This document shows, piece by piece, positions 15,711 through 23,192 of a stretch of 28,064 bases of DNA (its first letter is position 1; each line of letters begins with the position of its first letter). The DNA is taken from positions 1 to 28,064 of the IMG/VR virus record IMGVR_UViG_3300034072_001466; one strand, 5' to 3'. Both the position numbers and the translations under genes were made by a program. The notes under the pieces are model-generated. The model ran no database searches. It was not told where the DNA came from and saw nothing but the letters and a program-made list of their open reading frames with translations. Origin of the DNA: a virus.

Positions 15711-16749
15711 CGGCTATCAGCTTCCGTCTTGGCCGAAAACTCTTATTGATCGGCTATTGTGGAATACCACCATGGCCGACCTTCACGCTCGGCTGACCGC
15801 TCGCGAGGAACTGGAAGCATCATTCGAAAGCCTGAAAGCGGAAGGCATTCAGGCGTCGCTCGATTACATCCAAGTCAACGTTGCACCGCAGATCGCCAGT
15901 CTGCAAACCAAAATCACTTTGGCACAAGAGCAGATTGACCAGATTATCGTTGGCGGCAAAGCTCCCGATACTCTGAAATTCGGCGGGCAGCTACCTGAAT
16001 ATTACGCGACAGCCGCAGGCTTGCAGGGCGTCCAGAACAGTCTTTCAGACTATATGCGCAACGACCAGCGAGACCAGCCGGAGGGCGTGGCACCGCTCGG
16101 CGTTGACGGCAAGGTGCCGTTGGCTAACCTTCCGGCATTGACCACGACCGCTACGGTGGGCGCAGCCATTGCCGGGGCGAACGGCCTCACAACGCCCGAT
16201 GACGGCGATACCTTGGCTGGCGTGAAGTCTGGTGCGTCCACGATGTTCCGATGGACATGGGGAAACATCAAGGCTGCACTGACGGCCTTGTTTGATGGTC
16301 GTTATCTGCGGCTTGTCGGTGGTGTTATCAATGGCTCGGTTACGATCCAGCCCTCAGCCGACGCGGCCATACTCGAAATGCGGTCCGCCGCAAACGCCGC
16401 ATGCCTTATCGACTTTTCGCCGAACGGCTATGGCGGTGATTTCAACTGGCGGATAATCGCGCAGCCAAACAACAACGAATTCGACGTGTTTCATAACGGA
16501 ACGCATCGGTTCCGAATTCGCAATGATGGACACGTTTGGACTTCGGCTTACGGCTGGCTTAGTGAGCGTTTCGCGGACCGTGGCGCACGCGTCCAGCGCG
16601 AGGGCGGCATATGGGAATTTGGATCAATTGACCCGAATTACAACGCTCGCACTACCGACGCTCCGGCACCATACGTACTCGTAGGTCTGCGCAGTTCGAA
16701 CGGTACGAATGTCATCAATTTGCGTGCCGAACTGTTGAGGAATAACTGA
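15694..16749 (+). CDS. Tail fibre protein
   Basis: A 351-residue fibre. Residues about 27-85 are helical and coiled-coil-like (TMADLHARLTAREELEASFE, LQTKITLAQEQIDQI); KAPDTLKFGGQLPEYYATAA near 89-108 is a typical fibre repeat motif, and residues 110-200 include SLSDYMRN and LGVDGKVPLANLPAL. The C-terminus is a beta-rich tip domain (DFNWRIIAQPNNNEFDVFHN, HRFRIRNDGHVWTS, GGIWEFGSIDPNY) that probably recognises the host. Start chosen at ATG 15694, with GAGGAGG eight bases upstream. It is coupled by TGATG to the chaperone gene. Confidence 0.85.
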   Translation: MSDRSSGYQLPSWPKTLIDRLLWNTTMADLHARLTAREELEASFESLKAEGIQASLDYIQVNVAPQIASLQTKITLAQEQIDQIIVGGKAPDTLKFGGQLPEYYATAAGLQGVQNSLSDYMRNDQRDQPEGVAPLGVDGKVPLANLPALTTTATVGAAIAGANGLTTPDDGDTLAGVKSGASTMFRWTWGNIKAALTALFDGRYLRLVGGVINGSVTIQPSADAAILEMRSAANAACLIDFSPNGYGGDFNWRIIAQPNNNEFDVFHNGTHRFRIRNDGHVWTSAYGWLSERFADRGARVQREGGIWEFGSIDPNYNARTTDAPAPYVLVGLRSSNGTNVINLRAELLRNN

Positions 16750-17384
16750 TGAGCGATCCGTATAGCACCGATGATTTGCCCTACGATCTGTCATCGGACG
16801 AACTGGCATTCCTTGTCCGCAAGCTTCATCCTGCGGCAATCCATGGCGTTGACTTCTGGTGCGCCCACAAGGTGAAGCCGAACAGTCCAGACAGGACCAG
16901 TACGGCCATCATCGTTAAATGGGATTTGGCGGGCGAGAAACCAACCCCCGCCGAAATCGAGGCACTGGCGACCACCTACGCCACCGATCTCGTCTTACTT
17001 CGCGGTGTAAACGCGCTTGACGTTGATATTGAGCGAGACCGCCGCATTGATGCGGGTTTCGAATTCGATGGCGTTCTTTACCAGTCCCGCCCGGAAGACC
17101 GGGAAAACATTGCAGGGGCGCAGAAAGCAGCAACTGACGCAGTAGCTATGGGCGCAGCGCCGGGCGATTTCGGTTGGCAGCGTCTTCTCGACCCTAACGC
17201 CCCGGCTGAATTCAGATGGATCGCAGCCGACAACACGACGCACACGATGGATGCTCAGACCGTAATGCGCTTCGGCTACGCGGCGTTAGGTCATAAGCAG
17301 GCCCATATCTTCGCCGCTCGCGCGCTGAAAGATACGGCTCCGATCCCTGCGGATTTCGCGACCAACCCGGCCTATTGGCCGTGA
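16749..17384 (+). CDS. Tail fibre assembly chaperone, DUF4376 domain
   Basis: A 211-residue protein with a DUF4376-like C-terminal part (SRPEDRENIAGAQKAATDAV, then FRWIAADNTTHTMDAQTVMR and FAARALKD). Proteins of this family follow fibre genes and help fold or attach the fibre. The N-terminal half (DLPYDLSSDELAFLVRKLHP, WCAHKVKPNS) is likely specific to this fibre. Position and DUF4376 pattern support the call; the chaperone role is by analogy. Confidence 0.75.
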   Translation: MSDPYSTDDLPYDLSSDELAFLVRKLHPAAIHGVDFWCAHKVKPNSPDRTSTAIIVKWDLAGEKPTPAEIEALATTYATDLVLLRGVNALDVDIERDRRIDAGFEFDGVLYQSRPEDRENIAGAQKAATDAVAMGAAPGDFGWQRLLDPNAPAEFRWIAADNTTHTMDAQTVMRFGYAALGHKQAHIFAARALKDTAPIPADFATNPAYWP

Positions 17385-17394
17385 CGCTTCGCCG

Positions 17395-17442
17395 CCTCGC
17401 CCGAACCGGCGAGGTGCTTCCTCATCTCCGGCCTTAGCCGGA
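17395..17442 (+). terminator. Two hairpins between fibre module and sheath gene
   Basis: Hairpin one pairs CCTCGCC (17395-17401) with GGCGAGG (17408-17414). Hairpin two pairs TCCGGC (17427-17432) with GCCGGA (17437-17442) around a CTTA loop, followed by ACTTCCTTC. Neither has a strong U run, so they may be weak terminators, processing sites or mRNA stabilisers at the module boundary. Confidence 0.45.
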
Positions 17443-17483
17443 ACTTCCTTCAAAACTTGGAACCTTCAACGGAGACCAGCCGA

Positions 17484-18947
17484 ATGGTTGACCTGTCCTA
17501 TTATCATGGCGTCAAGCTTGTCGAAAGCGCCGACACTCCGGCAATCGCACGCGTGACCCGCAGCGGCATTACCTTCGTCAACGGCATCGCGCCGGACGCG
17601 GACCCCGCCGCCTTTCCTCTCGACTATCCGACCATGGTTCGGTCCCTGACGGCAGCAACAGCGCTCGGCGCGGCGGGAACGCTGCTGCAAGACCTTACGA
17701 CCATTTTCGATGAAGGCGGCTCTTGGTGCATCGTCAACCGTGTCCCCGACAGTGCCGACCCGGCGACGCTGCAAAACAACCTGATCGGCGATCCTGTGGC
17801 GCGGACCGGCATCTATTCCGCACTCCGCGCCAAGGCCCTGACCGGCTACCAGCCGCGTGTCATCATCACCGCCGGAGATACCGGCGCGTGGATTGAGGAC
17901 GGCGTGGTTTCGGTGTCGCTGACCTCGCAGGGCGATAACCTGACGGAAGCGCCGGTCGTGACAGCAACTGGCGGCGGCAATGACCCCGGCAAGGTATTGC
18001 CGACGCTGGAGGCCGTGATGGGAACCGGGGCCGACGCCGACAAGGTTGTTTCCGTCAAGGTCGTTGCGCCCGGCAAGAAAATGTCGCAAGCGCCCGTCCT
18101 GACCTTCACGGGCGGCGGGGCTGATGCTGGCAAGGTGCTGCCGACTGCCACCGCGAATGTCGGCGACGTGGCGAACCCCTTTGTTTCGGCACTCAATGCC
18201 GTCACTCCGAAAATCCGCGCTCGCGCCTACATCTCGGGTCCGAACACGACTGACGCCGAAGCCGTGCGTTTCCGCCAGACCGTTAACGGCGGGCGCATCC
18301 TCATCATCGATCCGAAGGTGATCAAGAACGTCAACGGCGTCCCGGTGACGAAGCCTGTTGCCGCTGTCTTCGCAGGCGTCCGCGCCCGTGTCGTGGCGTC
18401 TGCAGAAGGGTTCTCCGGGTCGGTGTCGAACAAGATCATTCGCACCATCGACGGTGTAGCCCGGACGATCTCCTATCCTGATGACAGCAACTACCTGAAC
18501 GAAAATCAGGTCGCCACGATCATCAATGAGCGTGGCGGTTTCAGGACGTGGGGTAGCCGTCTCGCGATTGATGATCCGCTGTGGCAGTTCGACAGCGTGC
18601 GCGCAACCGCCGACATGATCAACGAGTCTCTTGAAGACCTCTATTTCCTCTACGTGGATCGCAAGACCACGAAGGGCAATTTCAAGATGCTCATCGAAGA
18701 CGGCAACGCCGCAATGCGTGTCTTCACGAAGAACGAAGACATTCTCGGCGGCAGCGTCTGGCTGTCCGACCAGAACGACCCGACCTTGATGGTCAACGGC
18801 AAGACCCTGCTTGGGGTCGAATTCGAGCCGGTTGGCCTCATGGAGCAAATCCACATCACCACCCACCGCAACATCGTCCGGTATCAGTTGTTGATTGACG
18901 AGGTGAACGGGGCAATCGAAATCGGCGCGCTCTCGGTCGCCGCGTAA
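17484..18947 (+). CDS. Tail sheath protein with an inserted repeat domain
   Basis: A 487-residue contractile sheath subunit of the P2 FI type (P2 FI is 396). Family parts include MVDLSYYHGVKL near the N-terminus, ARAYISGP and RFRQTVNGGRILIIDPKVIK, then the C-terminal ERGGFRTWGSRLA, DDPLWQFDSVRATADMIN and QLLIDEVNGAIEIGAL. Roughly residues 135-232 form an insertion made of two 40-residue glycine-rich repeats, which explains the extra length. ATG 17484 has GGAG upstream; a TTG at 17457 is rejected. The sheath contracts on infection to drive the tube through the envelope. Forms an operon pair with the tube gene. Confidence 0.95.
   Translation: MVDLSYYHGVKLVESADTPAIARVTRSGITFVNGIAPDADPAAFPLDYPTMVRSLTAATALGAAGTLLQDLTTIFDEGGSWCIVNRVPDSADPATLQNNLIGDPVARTGIYSALRAKALTGYQPRVIITAGDTGAWIEDGVVSVSLTSQGDNLTEAPVVTATGGGNDPGKVLPTLEAVMGTGADADKVVSVKVVAPGKKMSQAPVLTFTGGGADAGKVLPTATANVGDVANPFVSALNAVTPKIRARAYISGPNTTDAEAVRFRQTVNGGRILIIDPKVIKNVNGVPVTKPVAAVFAGVRARVVASAEGFSGSVSNKIIRTIDGVARTISYPDDSNYLNENQVATIINERGGFRTWGSRLAIDDPLWQFDSVRATADMINESLEDLYFLYVDRKTTKGNFKMLIEDGNAAMRVFTKNEDILGGSVWLSDQNDPTLMVNGKTLLGVEFEPVGLMEQIHITTHRNIVRYQLLIDEVNGAIEIGALSVAA
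17904..18164 (+). repeat. Two tandem 40-residue repeats coding within the sheath gene
   Basis: Bases 17904-18023 and 18045-18164 encode two 40-residue units that align without gaps and share 22 of 40 residues by my count. Shared features are a VVSV start, an AP followed by V.T, a T.GGG triplet, D.GK then VLPT, and a final G. The motif AP-V-T-T-GGG is of a type seen in repeats on the surface of other phage proteins. It probably forms a small beta domain on the outer sheath surface. Confidence 0.75.
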
Positions 18948-18959
18948 GGAGCTTTTCAC

Positions 18960-19472
18960 ATGGCGCAAAAAACCCTCCCCGCCTACATCCTGCGGAACTG
19001 CATGCTGTGGGCGGACCGTCAAAGCAAGCTCGGGCAGATCGGCGATATCACGCCGCCGGTTCCCGAAGCCGTCCGCGAGGATGTCCGCAATGCCGGGATG
19101 ATCAAGGCCCGCAAGGTCCATCTCGGTTACAACGCGCTGGAATTCAGCTTCAAGATGCCGGGTGTGGACCCACAGATTCTGAAGCTGCACGGCATCAAGA
19201 TCGGCGAGGAAACGCCCTTCATGATCACCGGGGCGCTGGTGGACGAAGATGGCACCACGCATAGCGCCGTGATGACCATTCGCGGCAGGGTGTACAAGCC
19301 GGACGCCGGGACGTGGAAGGCAGGCGAGCTTTCCGAAAACGACTACGGAGTCGACGTGAACTATTACAAGCTCGAAATCGACGGCGAGCAAATCTACGAG
19401 ATGGACGATTTTGATTTCAAAGTCGGCGGCGTCTCGCAGTTCGGCGATATTCGCAACGCCCTGCTCCTGTAA
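18960..19472 (+). CDS. Tail tube protein (P2 FII type)
   Basis: A 170-residue major tail tube protein. Typical parts are TLPAYILRNCMLWADRQSK near the N-terminus, GDITPPVP, LEFSFKMPGVDPQILKLHG, TIRGRVYKPDAGTWKAGEL and NYYKLEIDGEQIYEMDD. P2 FII is 172 residues. The tube lies inside the sheath and conducts DNA. AAGGAG occurs seven bases before ATG 18960. A strong terminator follows the gene. Confidence 0.95.
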   Translation: MAQKTLPAYILRNCMLWADRQSKLGQIGDITPPVPEAVREDVRNAGMIKARKVHLGYNALEFSFKMPGVDPQILKLHGIKIGEETPFMITGALVDEDGTTHSAVMTIRGRVYKPDAGTWKAGELSENDYGVDVNYYKLEIDGEQIYEMDDFDFKVGGVSQFGDIRNALLL

Positions 19473-19510
19473 CGGCTAGCGCTTCCTTCGCTCCCCAATC
19501 CTTCCAATCC

Positions 19511-19536
19511 GGCCCGCGTTCTGCGGGCCATTTTTT
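19511..19536 (+). terminator. Intrinsic terminator after the tube gene
   Basis: Perfect 7-bp stem GGCCCGC (19511-19517) / GCGGGCC (19523-19529), loop GTTCT, then A and six T. It is the strongest terminator inside the late operon and would give high sheath and tube but low downstream expression. Confidence 0.85.
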
Positions 19537-19547
19537 CAGGTGATACC

Positions 19548-19817
19548 ATGGACGCAATTTCTATAACGCTCGCCAAGCCGGTCGATCTTGAGGGCAAGAC
19601 CTATACCGAACTGACCTTCCGCGAACCGGAGGTCGGTGACCTCATCTTGGCCGACGAAGTCACTTCGGACATTGCCCGACTGGTCACGCTGCTGGCCCTG
19701 ATTTCTGAGGTCCCGTTGCCTGCCTTCAAGAAGATCAAGGGCAGCGATTTCAAGGCTATCGTCACCAAGACAAAGCCGCTTCTGGGAAACGACCAGAAGA
19801 CCACGACTGGCGAATAG
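19548..19817 (+). CDS. Tail assembly chaperone gpE
   Basis: An 89-residue P2 gpE / Mu gp41-like protein: MDAISITLAKPVDLEGKTYT, ELTFREPEVGDLILAD, then a helix LVTLLALISEVPLPAFKKI. With its frameshifted form it is thought to coat the tape measure and support tube growth. ATG 19548 has AGGTGA upstream. It sits between tube and tape measure, as in other contractile-tailed phages. Its 3' end carries a slippery heptamer at 19784-19790 in the correct phase for -1 frameshifting. Confidence 0.88.
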   Translation: MDAISITLAKPVDLEGKTYTELTFREPEVGDLILADEVTSDIARLVTLLALISEVPLPAFKKIKGSDFKAIVTKTKPLLGNDQKTTTGE

Positions 19818-19939
19818 TCGCCGTTTACGTCGCCAACACAACGCACACACCGCTCAACGTGATTGAGCGGTGGCCACCCCGTAAACTCCTGGCTTACTTC
19901 GAGACTGCCAAGGAATTCCGAAAAATCATGAGAGAGTGA
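19548..19939 (+). CDS. gpE-E' frameshift product (tail assembly chaperone, long form)
   Basis: If ribosomes slip at 19784-19790, residues 1-81 of gpE are followed by 49 residues from the -1 frame (RPEDHDWRIVAV, then NVIERWPPRKLLAYFETAKEF, end RKIMRE), 130 residues in total. The extension includes the WPP-plus-helix pattern of P2 gpE'. The frame ends at TGA 19937-19939, three bases before the tape measure ATG. The combination of a right-phase slippery site and a matching open frame argues it is real; actual slippage is not shown by sequence. Confidence 0.75.
19784..19790 (+). promoter_or_regulatory. Programmed -1 ribosomal frameshift slippery site
   Basis: The bases read G GGA AAC in the gpE frame, matching the X XXY YYZ slippery pattern; lambda uses GGGAAAG for its gpG-T frameshift. 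After slipping back one base, reading continues in an open frame to 19939. No clear downstream stimulatory structure was tested. Confidence 0.7.
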
Positions 19940-19941
19940 CC

Positions 19942-22110
19942 ATGGGTGTCCAGCAAAGCAGCCTCCGCATATCGCTGATCGATGATGCGACGGCCACCGC
20001 AAGGCATATTGGCCGGGCGCTGGATGGCCTGCGGGCGCAATCCGCTTCGGCCATTGCGCCGATGCGCGGTTTGATCGGGCAGGCGGTCGCGCTCGGCGCT
20101 GGTTATTTAGGGGTCACTCGCGGTCTGGAAGCGACCGCAGGCGCGGCCATCAGTTTCGAGTCTGCATTTGCAGACGTGAAAAAGGTGGTCGAAGCCAATG
20201 ACGAACAGTTTGAAAACATGCGTCGCAGCATCCGGCGCATGTCTGGCGAAATCCCGCTGGCCGCAAACGACATTGCCGCGCTGTTCGCCGCCGCAGGTGA
20301 AAGCGGCATTGCGACCGAAGATTTGCAAAGCTTTGCGGAAATGGCCGCGCGCGTCGGCATCGCCTTCGATCTCGGCGCAGGCGAGGCGGGCGAAAGCCTC
20401 GCCAAGCTGAAAACGCAGCTTGGTTTGACGGTGGCCGAAACGGGCGACATGGCCGATGCCATCAACCACCTGTCGAATAACATGGCGTCCAAGGCCAAGG
20501 ACGTGACGGAATTCATGTTGCGGGTCGGCTCCTTCGGTGAAATGGGCGGCTTCGCAAAAGAAGAACTTGCGGCCATGGGTAGCGCCATGATCTCCGCCGG
20601 TTCGGATGCCAGCACGGCGGGGACTGCCATGCTGAACGTCATCCGCGCATTGACGAAAGGCGAGTTTGCGAAGAAGTCGCAGCGGGACGCCGCCAAGGCG
20701 CTCGGGCTTCATTTGCCGTCCATCGCCAAGGATATGCAGAAAGACGCGAAAGGCACCATGCGCAAGGTGCTGACGGCGATTGCGAAAGCGCCGAAGGATA
20801 AGCAGGTTTCCTTGCTGTCCGAATTCTTCGGCGACGAAGCCCGGGCCTTCATGCCGCTGGTCGGCAATATCAAGCTTTTGGATCAAGCGCTGGACAGCGT
20901 GGCCGACCGCACGAAATATGCAGGTTCGGCATTCAATGAGTACATCCAGCGCGCCAGCACCACGCAAAACGTTCTGGACCTGCTTGGGAACAAGATTTCC
21001 AATGTCTTTGCAGAAATCGGCGACAGCATGTTGCCGACCATCCGCGAGGGCGCGCAGGGCATCGGCGAGGTGCTGGACACGCTCGGCAACCGCGTAACGA
21101 TCTTCGACCAGATCACGAATTTCACTAAGGGATTTGCGCAGGGCTTTGGTTATACGGGCGGCATGAAGGAATTCATGAACGATCTCGGTGACCTGTTGCT
21201 TGGTCCTGTCGATCCGAATGCCGCCGACCGCATTGGAGCAATCTTCATGCGGGCAAAGGAATGGGGCGCTTCGATCCGCGAATTGAACGATGCGATTAAG
21301 GACAACCCTATCGCCAAGTTTTTCGCGGAAATGTCCGGCTACGGCTTCCAGCTTTTTGCATGGGGCATGGGTATCTCCATGTTGGCGGGCACCATTCGCA
21401 AACTCGCGGCGGCGCTTTTTGTGTTGTCCGGCGCAAGCACGTTGCTCGGTGCTTTGAAAACTGTCGGCTCAATCGCGGCCATTGTGGGCGGCGGTGCTGT
21501 GGCGGGTGGTGCCGCTGCGGGGGCTGGAACTGGTTCGGCGGGTGCGGCGGCAAGCGGAGCGGCGACGGCTGGTTTGCTCGGGCGATGGGGTTCGATCATT
21601 ACCGGTCTGGCCCGCATAGGCACCTATGGAACCGCTGGCGCTGGCCTTTGGGAAATGGGCAAGGCCACCTATACCGGTGACACCTTTTACAAGCAGGGAA
21701 AAGCGTGGCTTCCCGGCCCGGAAGACTTGCTGCACGCGGTCGGAAGTTATTTCGCGTCGTCCCCGCCTTCAACCGCGCTTCCAGCGTCTGCATCGGCGCA
21801 GTTGTCGTTGGATGCAGCGCGTTCGGCTCGGGCTGCGGGCTTTGGCGGGTCTACCGACAACCTGCCGGGCAAAACTATGGATGATCTAGGAATCCGAACG
21901 GTTCGGATTGACTCGTCATCTCTCGCCCAAATGGAGCGGCCCTCCGGCACGCAAGACGTGCGGGTAGTTAATCCACAGCGCCCGGATATTACGATCCATG
22001 CGCCGATTACGATAACAGGGGTGGTTGATCCGCGTGCCGCTGCATCTGCGGCAATCAGCGAGATTTCGAATGCACTAGCTCCGAACCTCGAAGGTTCATT
22101 CAGTGATTAA
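19942..22110 (+). CDS. Tail tape measure protein
   Basis: A 722-residue protein of the TP901 tape measure family. The N-terminal GVQQSSLRISLIDDATATAR is followed by a long helical region including SFESAFADVKKVVEANDEQ, AALFAAAGESGIATEDL, FMLRVGSFGEMGGFAKEELA and SAMISAGSDASTAGTAML, all characteristic of this family. Residues about 466-560 are hydrophobic and glycine/alanine-rich (ISMLAGTIRKLAAALFVLSG, SIAAIVGGGAVAGG), a likely membrane-interacting part used during DNA entry. The ATG at 19942 has GAGAG upstream; GTG at 19936 is an alternative. Its length sets tail length. Confidence 0.93.
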   Translation: MGVQQSSLRISLIDDATATARHIGRALDGLRAQSASAIAPMRGLIGQAVALGAGYLGVTRGLEATAGAAISFESAFADVKKVVEANDEQFENMRRSIRRMSGEIPLAANDIAALFAAAGESGIATEDLQSFAEMAARVGIAFDLGAGEAGESLAKLKTQLGLTVAETGDMADAINHLSNNMASKAKDVTEFMLRVGSFGEMGGFAKEELAAMGSAMISAGSDASTAGTAMLNVIRALTKGEFAKKSQRDAAKALGLHLPSIAKDMQKDAKGTMRKVLTAIAKAPKDKQVSLLSEFFGDEARAFMPLVGNIKLLDQALDSVADRTKYAGSAFNEYIQRASTTQNVLDLLGNKISNVFAEIGDSMLPTIREGAQGIGEVLDTLGNRVTIFDQITNFTKGFAQGFGYTGGMKEFMNDLGDLLLGPVDPNAADRIGAIFMRAKEWGASIRELNDAIKDNPIAKFFAEMSGYGFQLFAWGMGISMLAGTIRKLAAALFVLSGASTLLGALKTVGSIAAIVGGGAVAGGAAAGAGTGSAGAAASGAATAGLLGRWGSIITGLARIGTYGTAGAGLWEMGKATYTGDTFYKQGKAWLPGPEDLLHAVGSYFASSPPSTALPASASAQLSLDAARSARAAGFGGSTDNLPGKTMDDLGIRTVRIDSSSLAQMERPSGTQDVRVVNPQRPDITIHAPITITGVVDPRAAASAAISEISNALAPNLEGSFSD

Positions 22111-22475
22111 GGTTTAGCTTCGTAAACCACCCACCACTGTTCGCCCTCTTCGTATGCGCGGTAGCTGATCGGCGCTTTCTGGCCGTTGGCAAGCATCGCT
22201 GTGCCTTCGCATTCCAAGCGGGTATCAGTTTTTGAAACCTGTTTGGGATCGATAACGCCGACAACCTTGACCTGAAAAGCGTTCGCGTTCTCGGCAGAGA
22301 TTTTCACAACATCGGGCACTAGGCTTTTGCAGGTGTAAGCCGTTGCACCAAAAAGCTGGACGGAAACCGAATCCCAGTTGCTGTAGGCATATATCGCTCC
22401 TGCGATAATCGCTGCCCATATGATGCGCTTCGGCCATTCGTTTGCTGCTGGTGTTTCCGTCTGGCTCTCAGTCAT
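22107..22475 (-). CDS. Reverse-strand membrane-anchored moron protein
   Basis: A 122-residue gene on the opposite strand, lodged between the tape measure (four-base convergent overlap) and gpU genes. Residues 1-16 are hydrophilic, about 17-34 form a membrane helix (RIIWAAIIAGAIYAYSNW), and the rest would be extracytoplasmic, with two cysteines at about 49 and 89 that could form a disulphide. Its start at 22475 has GGGGGA upstream. A TTGACG (-35-like) occurs on - at 22527-22522, but with no good -10 at normal spacing. The layout is that of a moron, a cargo gene added to a prophage and expressed from its own promoter. A related domain occurs in other rhizobial proteins as I recall; a role such as superinfection exclusion or host fitness is possible but unproven. 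Confidence 0.75.
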   Translation of the reverse strand: MTESQTETPAANEWPKRIIWAAIIAGAIYAYSNWDSVSVQLFGATAYTCKSLVPDVVKISAENANAFQVKVVGVIDPKQVSKTDTRLECEGTAMLANGQKAPISYRAYEEGEQWWVVYEAKP

Positions 22476-22508
22476 TCCGCGTCCCCCAACGTTAAATTTA
22501 GGTAGATC

Positions 22509-22973
22509 ATGACCGGCGTAACGTCAATGATGCTCGGGGGCTTCGCCTTCGAGGGGTTGGGCTTTGGCTATCAGGGTGTCAAACGCAAGGTGAACACGCC
22601 TTGGGTGGATATGCCTGTTGGGCAAACCCTCAACCAGCAGCAATGGACCGGCCCCACTTCCGACGAAGTGACAATCTCGGGGGTGCTTTTCCCCGAAGAG
22701 TTCGGCGGGCAGACGCAGCTTGACGGGATTATTGCTGCGTCGATGGCTGGAACCGAAATGATGCTTGTGACCGGCGATGCCGCGCAGGGCGTCATACAAG
22801 GAATGTTCACGGTCCAAAGCGTCGAAGAGGATCGCAGCTACATTAACCGCCGGGGCGAGGCAGGGCGCAACGCCTATTCTATCACGCTCAAGCGCTCCGG
22901 TTCTGGCACGTTGCCAAGTGCGGGCGGTCTTGTGGATCGGGCTGCATCCTTCCTGTCTGAACTGTTCCGGTGA
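22509..22973 (+). CDS. Tail protein U
   Basis: A 154-residue P2 gpU-type protein: MLGGFAFEGLGFGYQGVKRK, then NTPWVDMPVG, PTSDEVTISGVLFPEEFGGQ and VQSVEEDRSYINRRGEAGRN. In P2-like phages U, X and D act at the baseplate hub and tail completion. AGGTAG upstream of ATG 22509. The P2 gene order U-X-D is kept here. Confidence 0.92.
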   Translation: MTGVTSMMLGGFAFEGLGFGYQGVKRKVNTPWVDMPVGQTLNQQQWTGPTSDEVTISGVLFPEEFGGQTQLDGIIAASMAGTEMMLVTGDAAQGVIQGMFTVQSVEEDRSYINRRGEAGRNAYSITLKRSGSGTLPSAGGLVDRAASFLSELFR

Positions 22974-22977
22974 CCAC

Positions 22978-23190
22978 ATGGCGACAATTTACACCACGCG
23001 GCAGGGCGAGACGGTTGATCTCGCGTGCCTCGCTTTTTATGGGCGCACGGCCAAAGTGGTCGAAGCCGTTATTGATGCCAATCCGGGTCTTGCCGCGCTC
23101 GGGCCTGTTATTCCGCTCGGCACGAAAATCACCATGCCGGACATTCCTTCCACGAGTACGGCCAAGCCGTTGACCAGCCTTTGGGACTGA
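22978..23190 (+). CDS. Tail protein X
   Basis: A 70-residue protein of the P2 gpX family, related to LysM-like modules: ATIYTTRQGETVDLACLAFYG then VVEAVIDANPGLAALGPVIP and ITMPDIP. It is a hub-associated peptidoglycan-binding or tail-tip protein. Start at ATG 22978, four bases after the U stop. The upstream extension in this frame to 22777 overlaps gpU and is rejected. Length equals the family norm (P2 gpX 67). Confidence 0.92.
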   Translation: MATIYTTRQGETVDLACLAFYGRTAKVVEAVIDANPGLAALGPVIPLGTKITMPDIPSTSTAKPLTSLWD

Positions 23191-23192
23191 CC

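Noticed and set aside
17466-19391. 641-codon open frame on -
   Set aside because: Antisense to sheath and tube genes; spans two clearly real genes and the gap between them.
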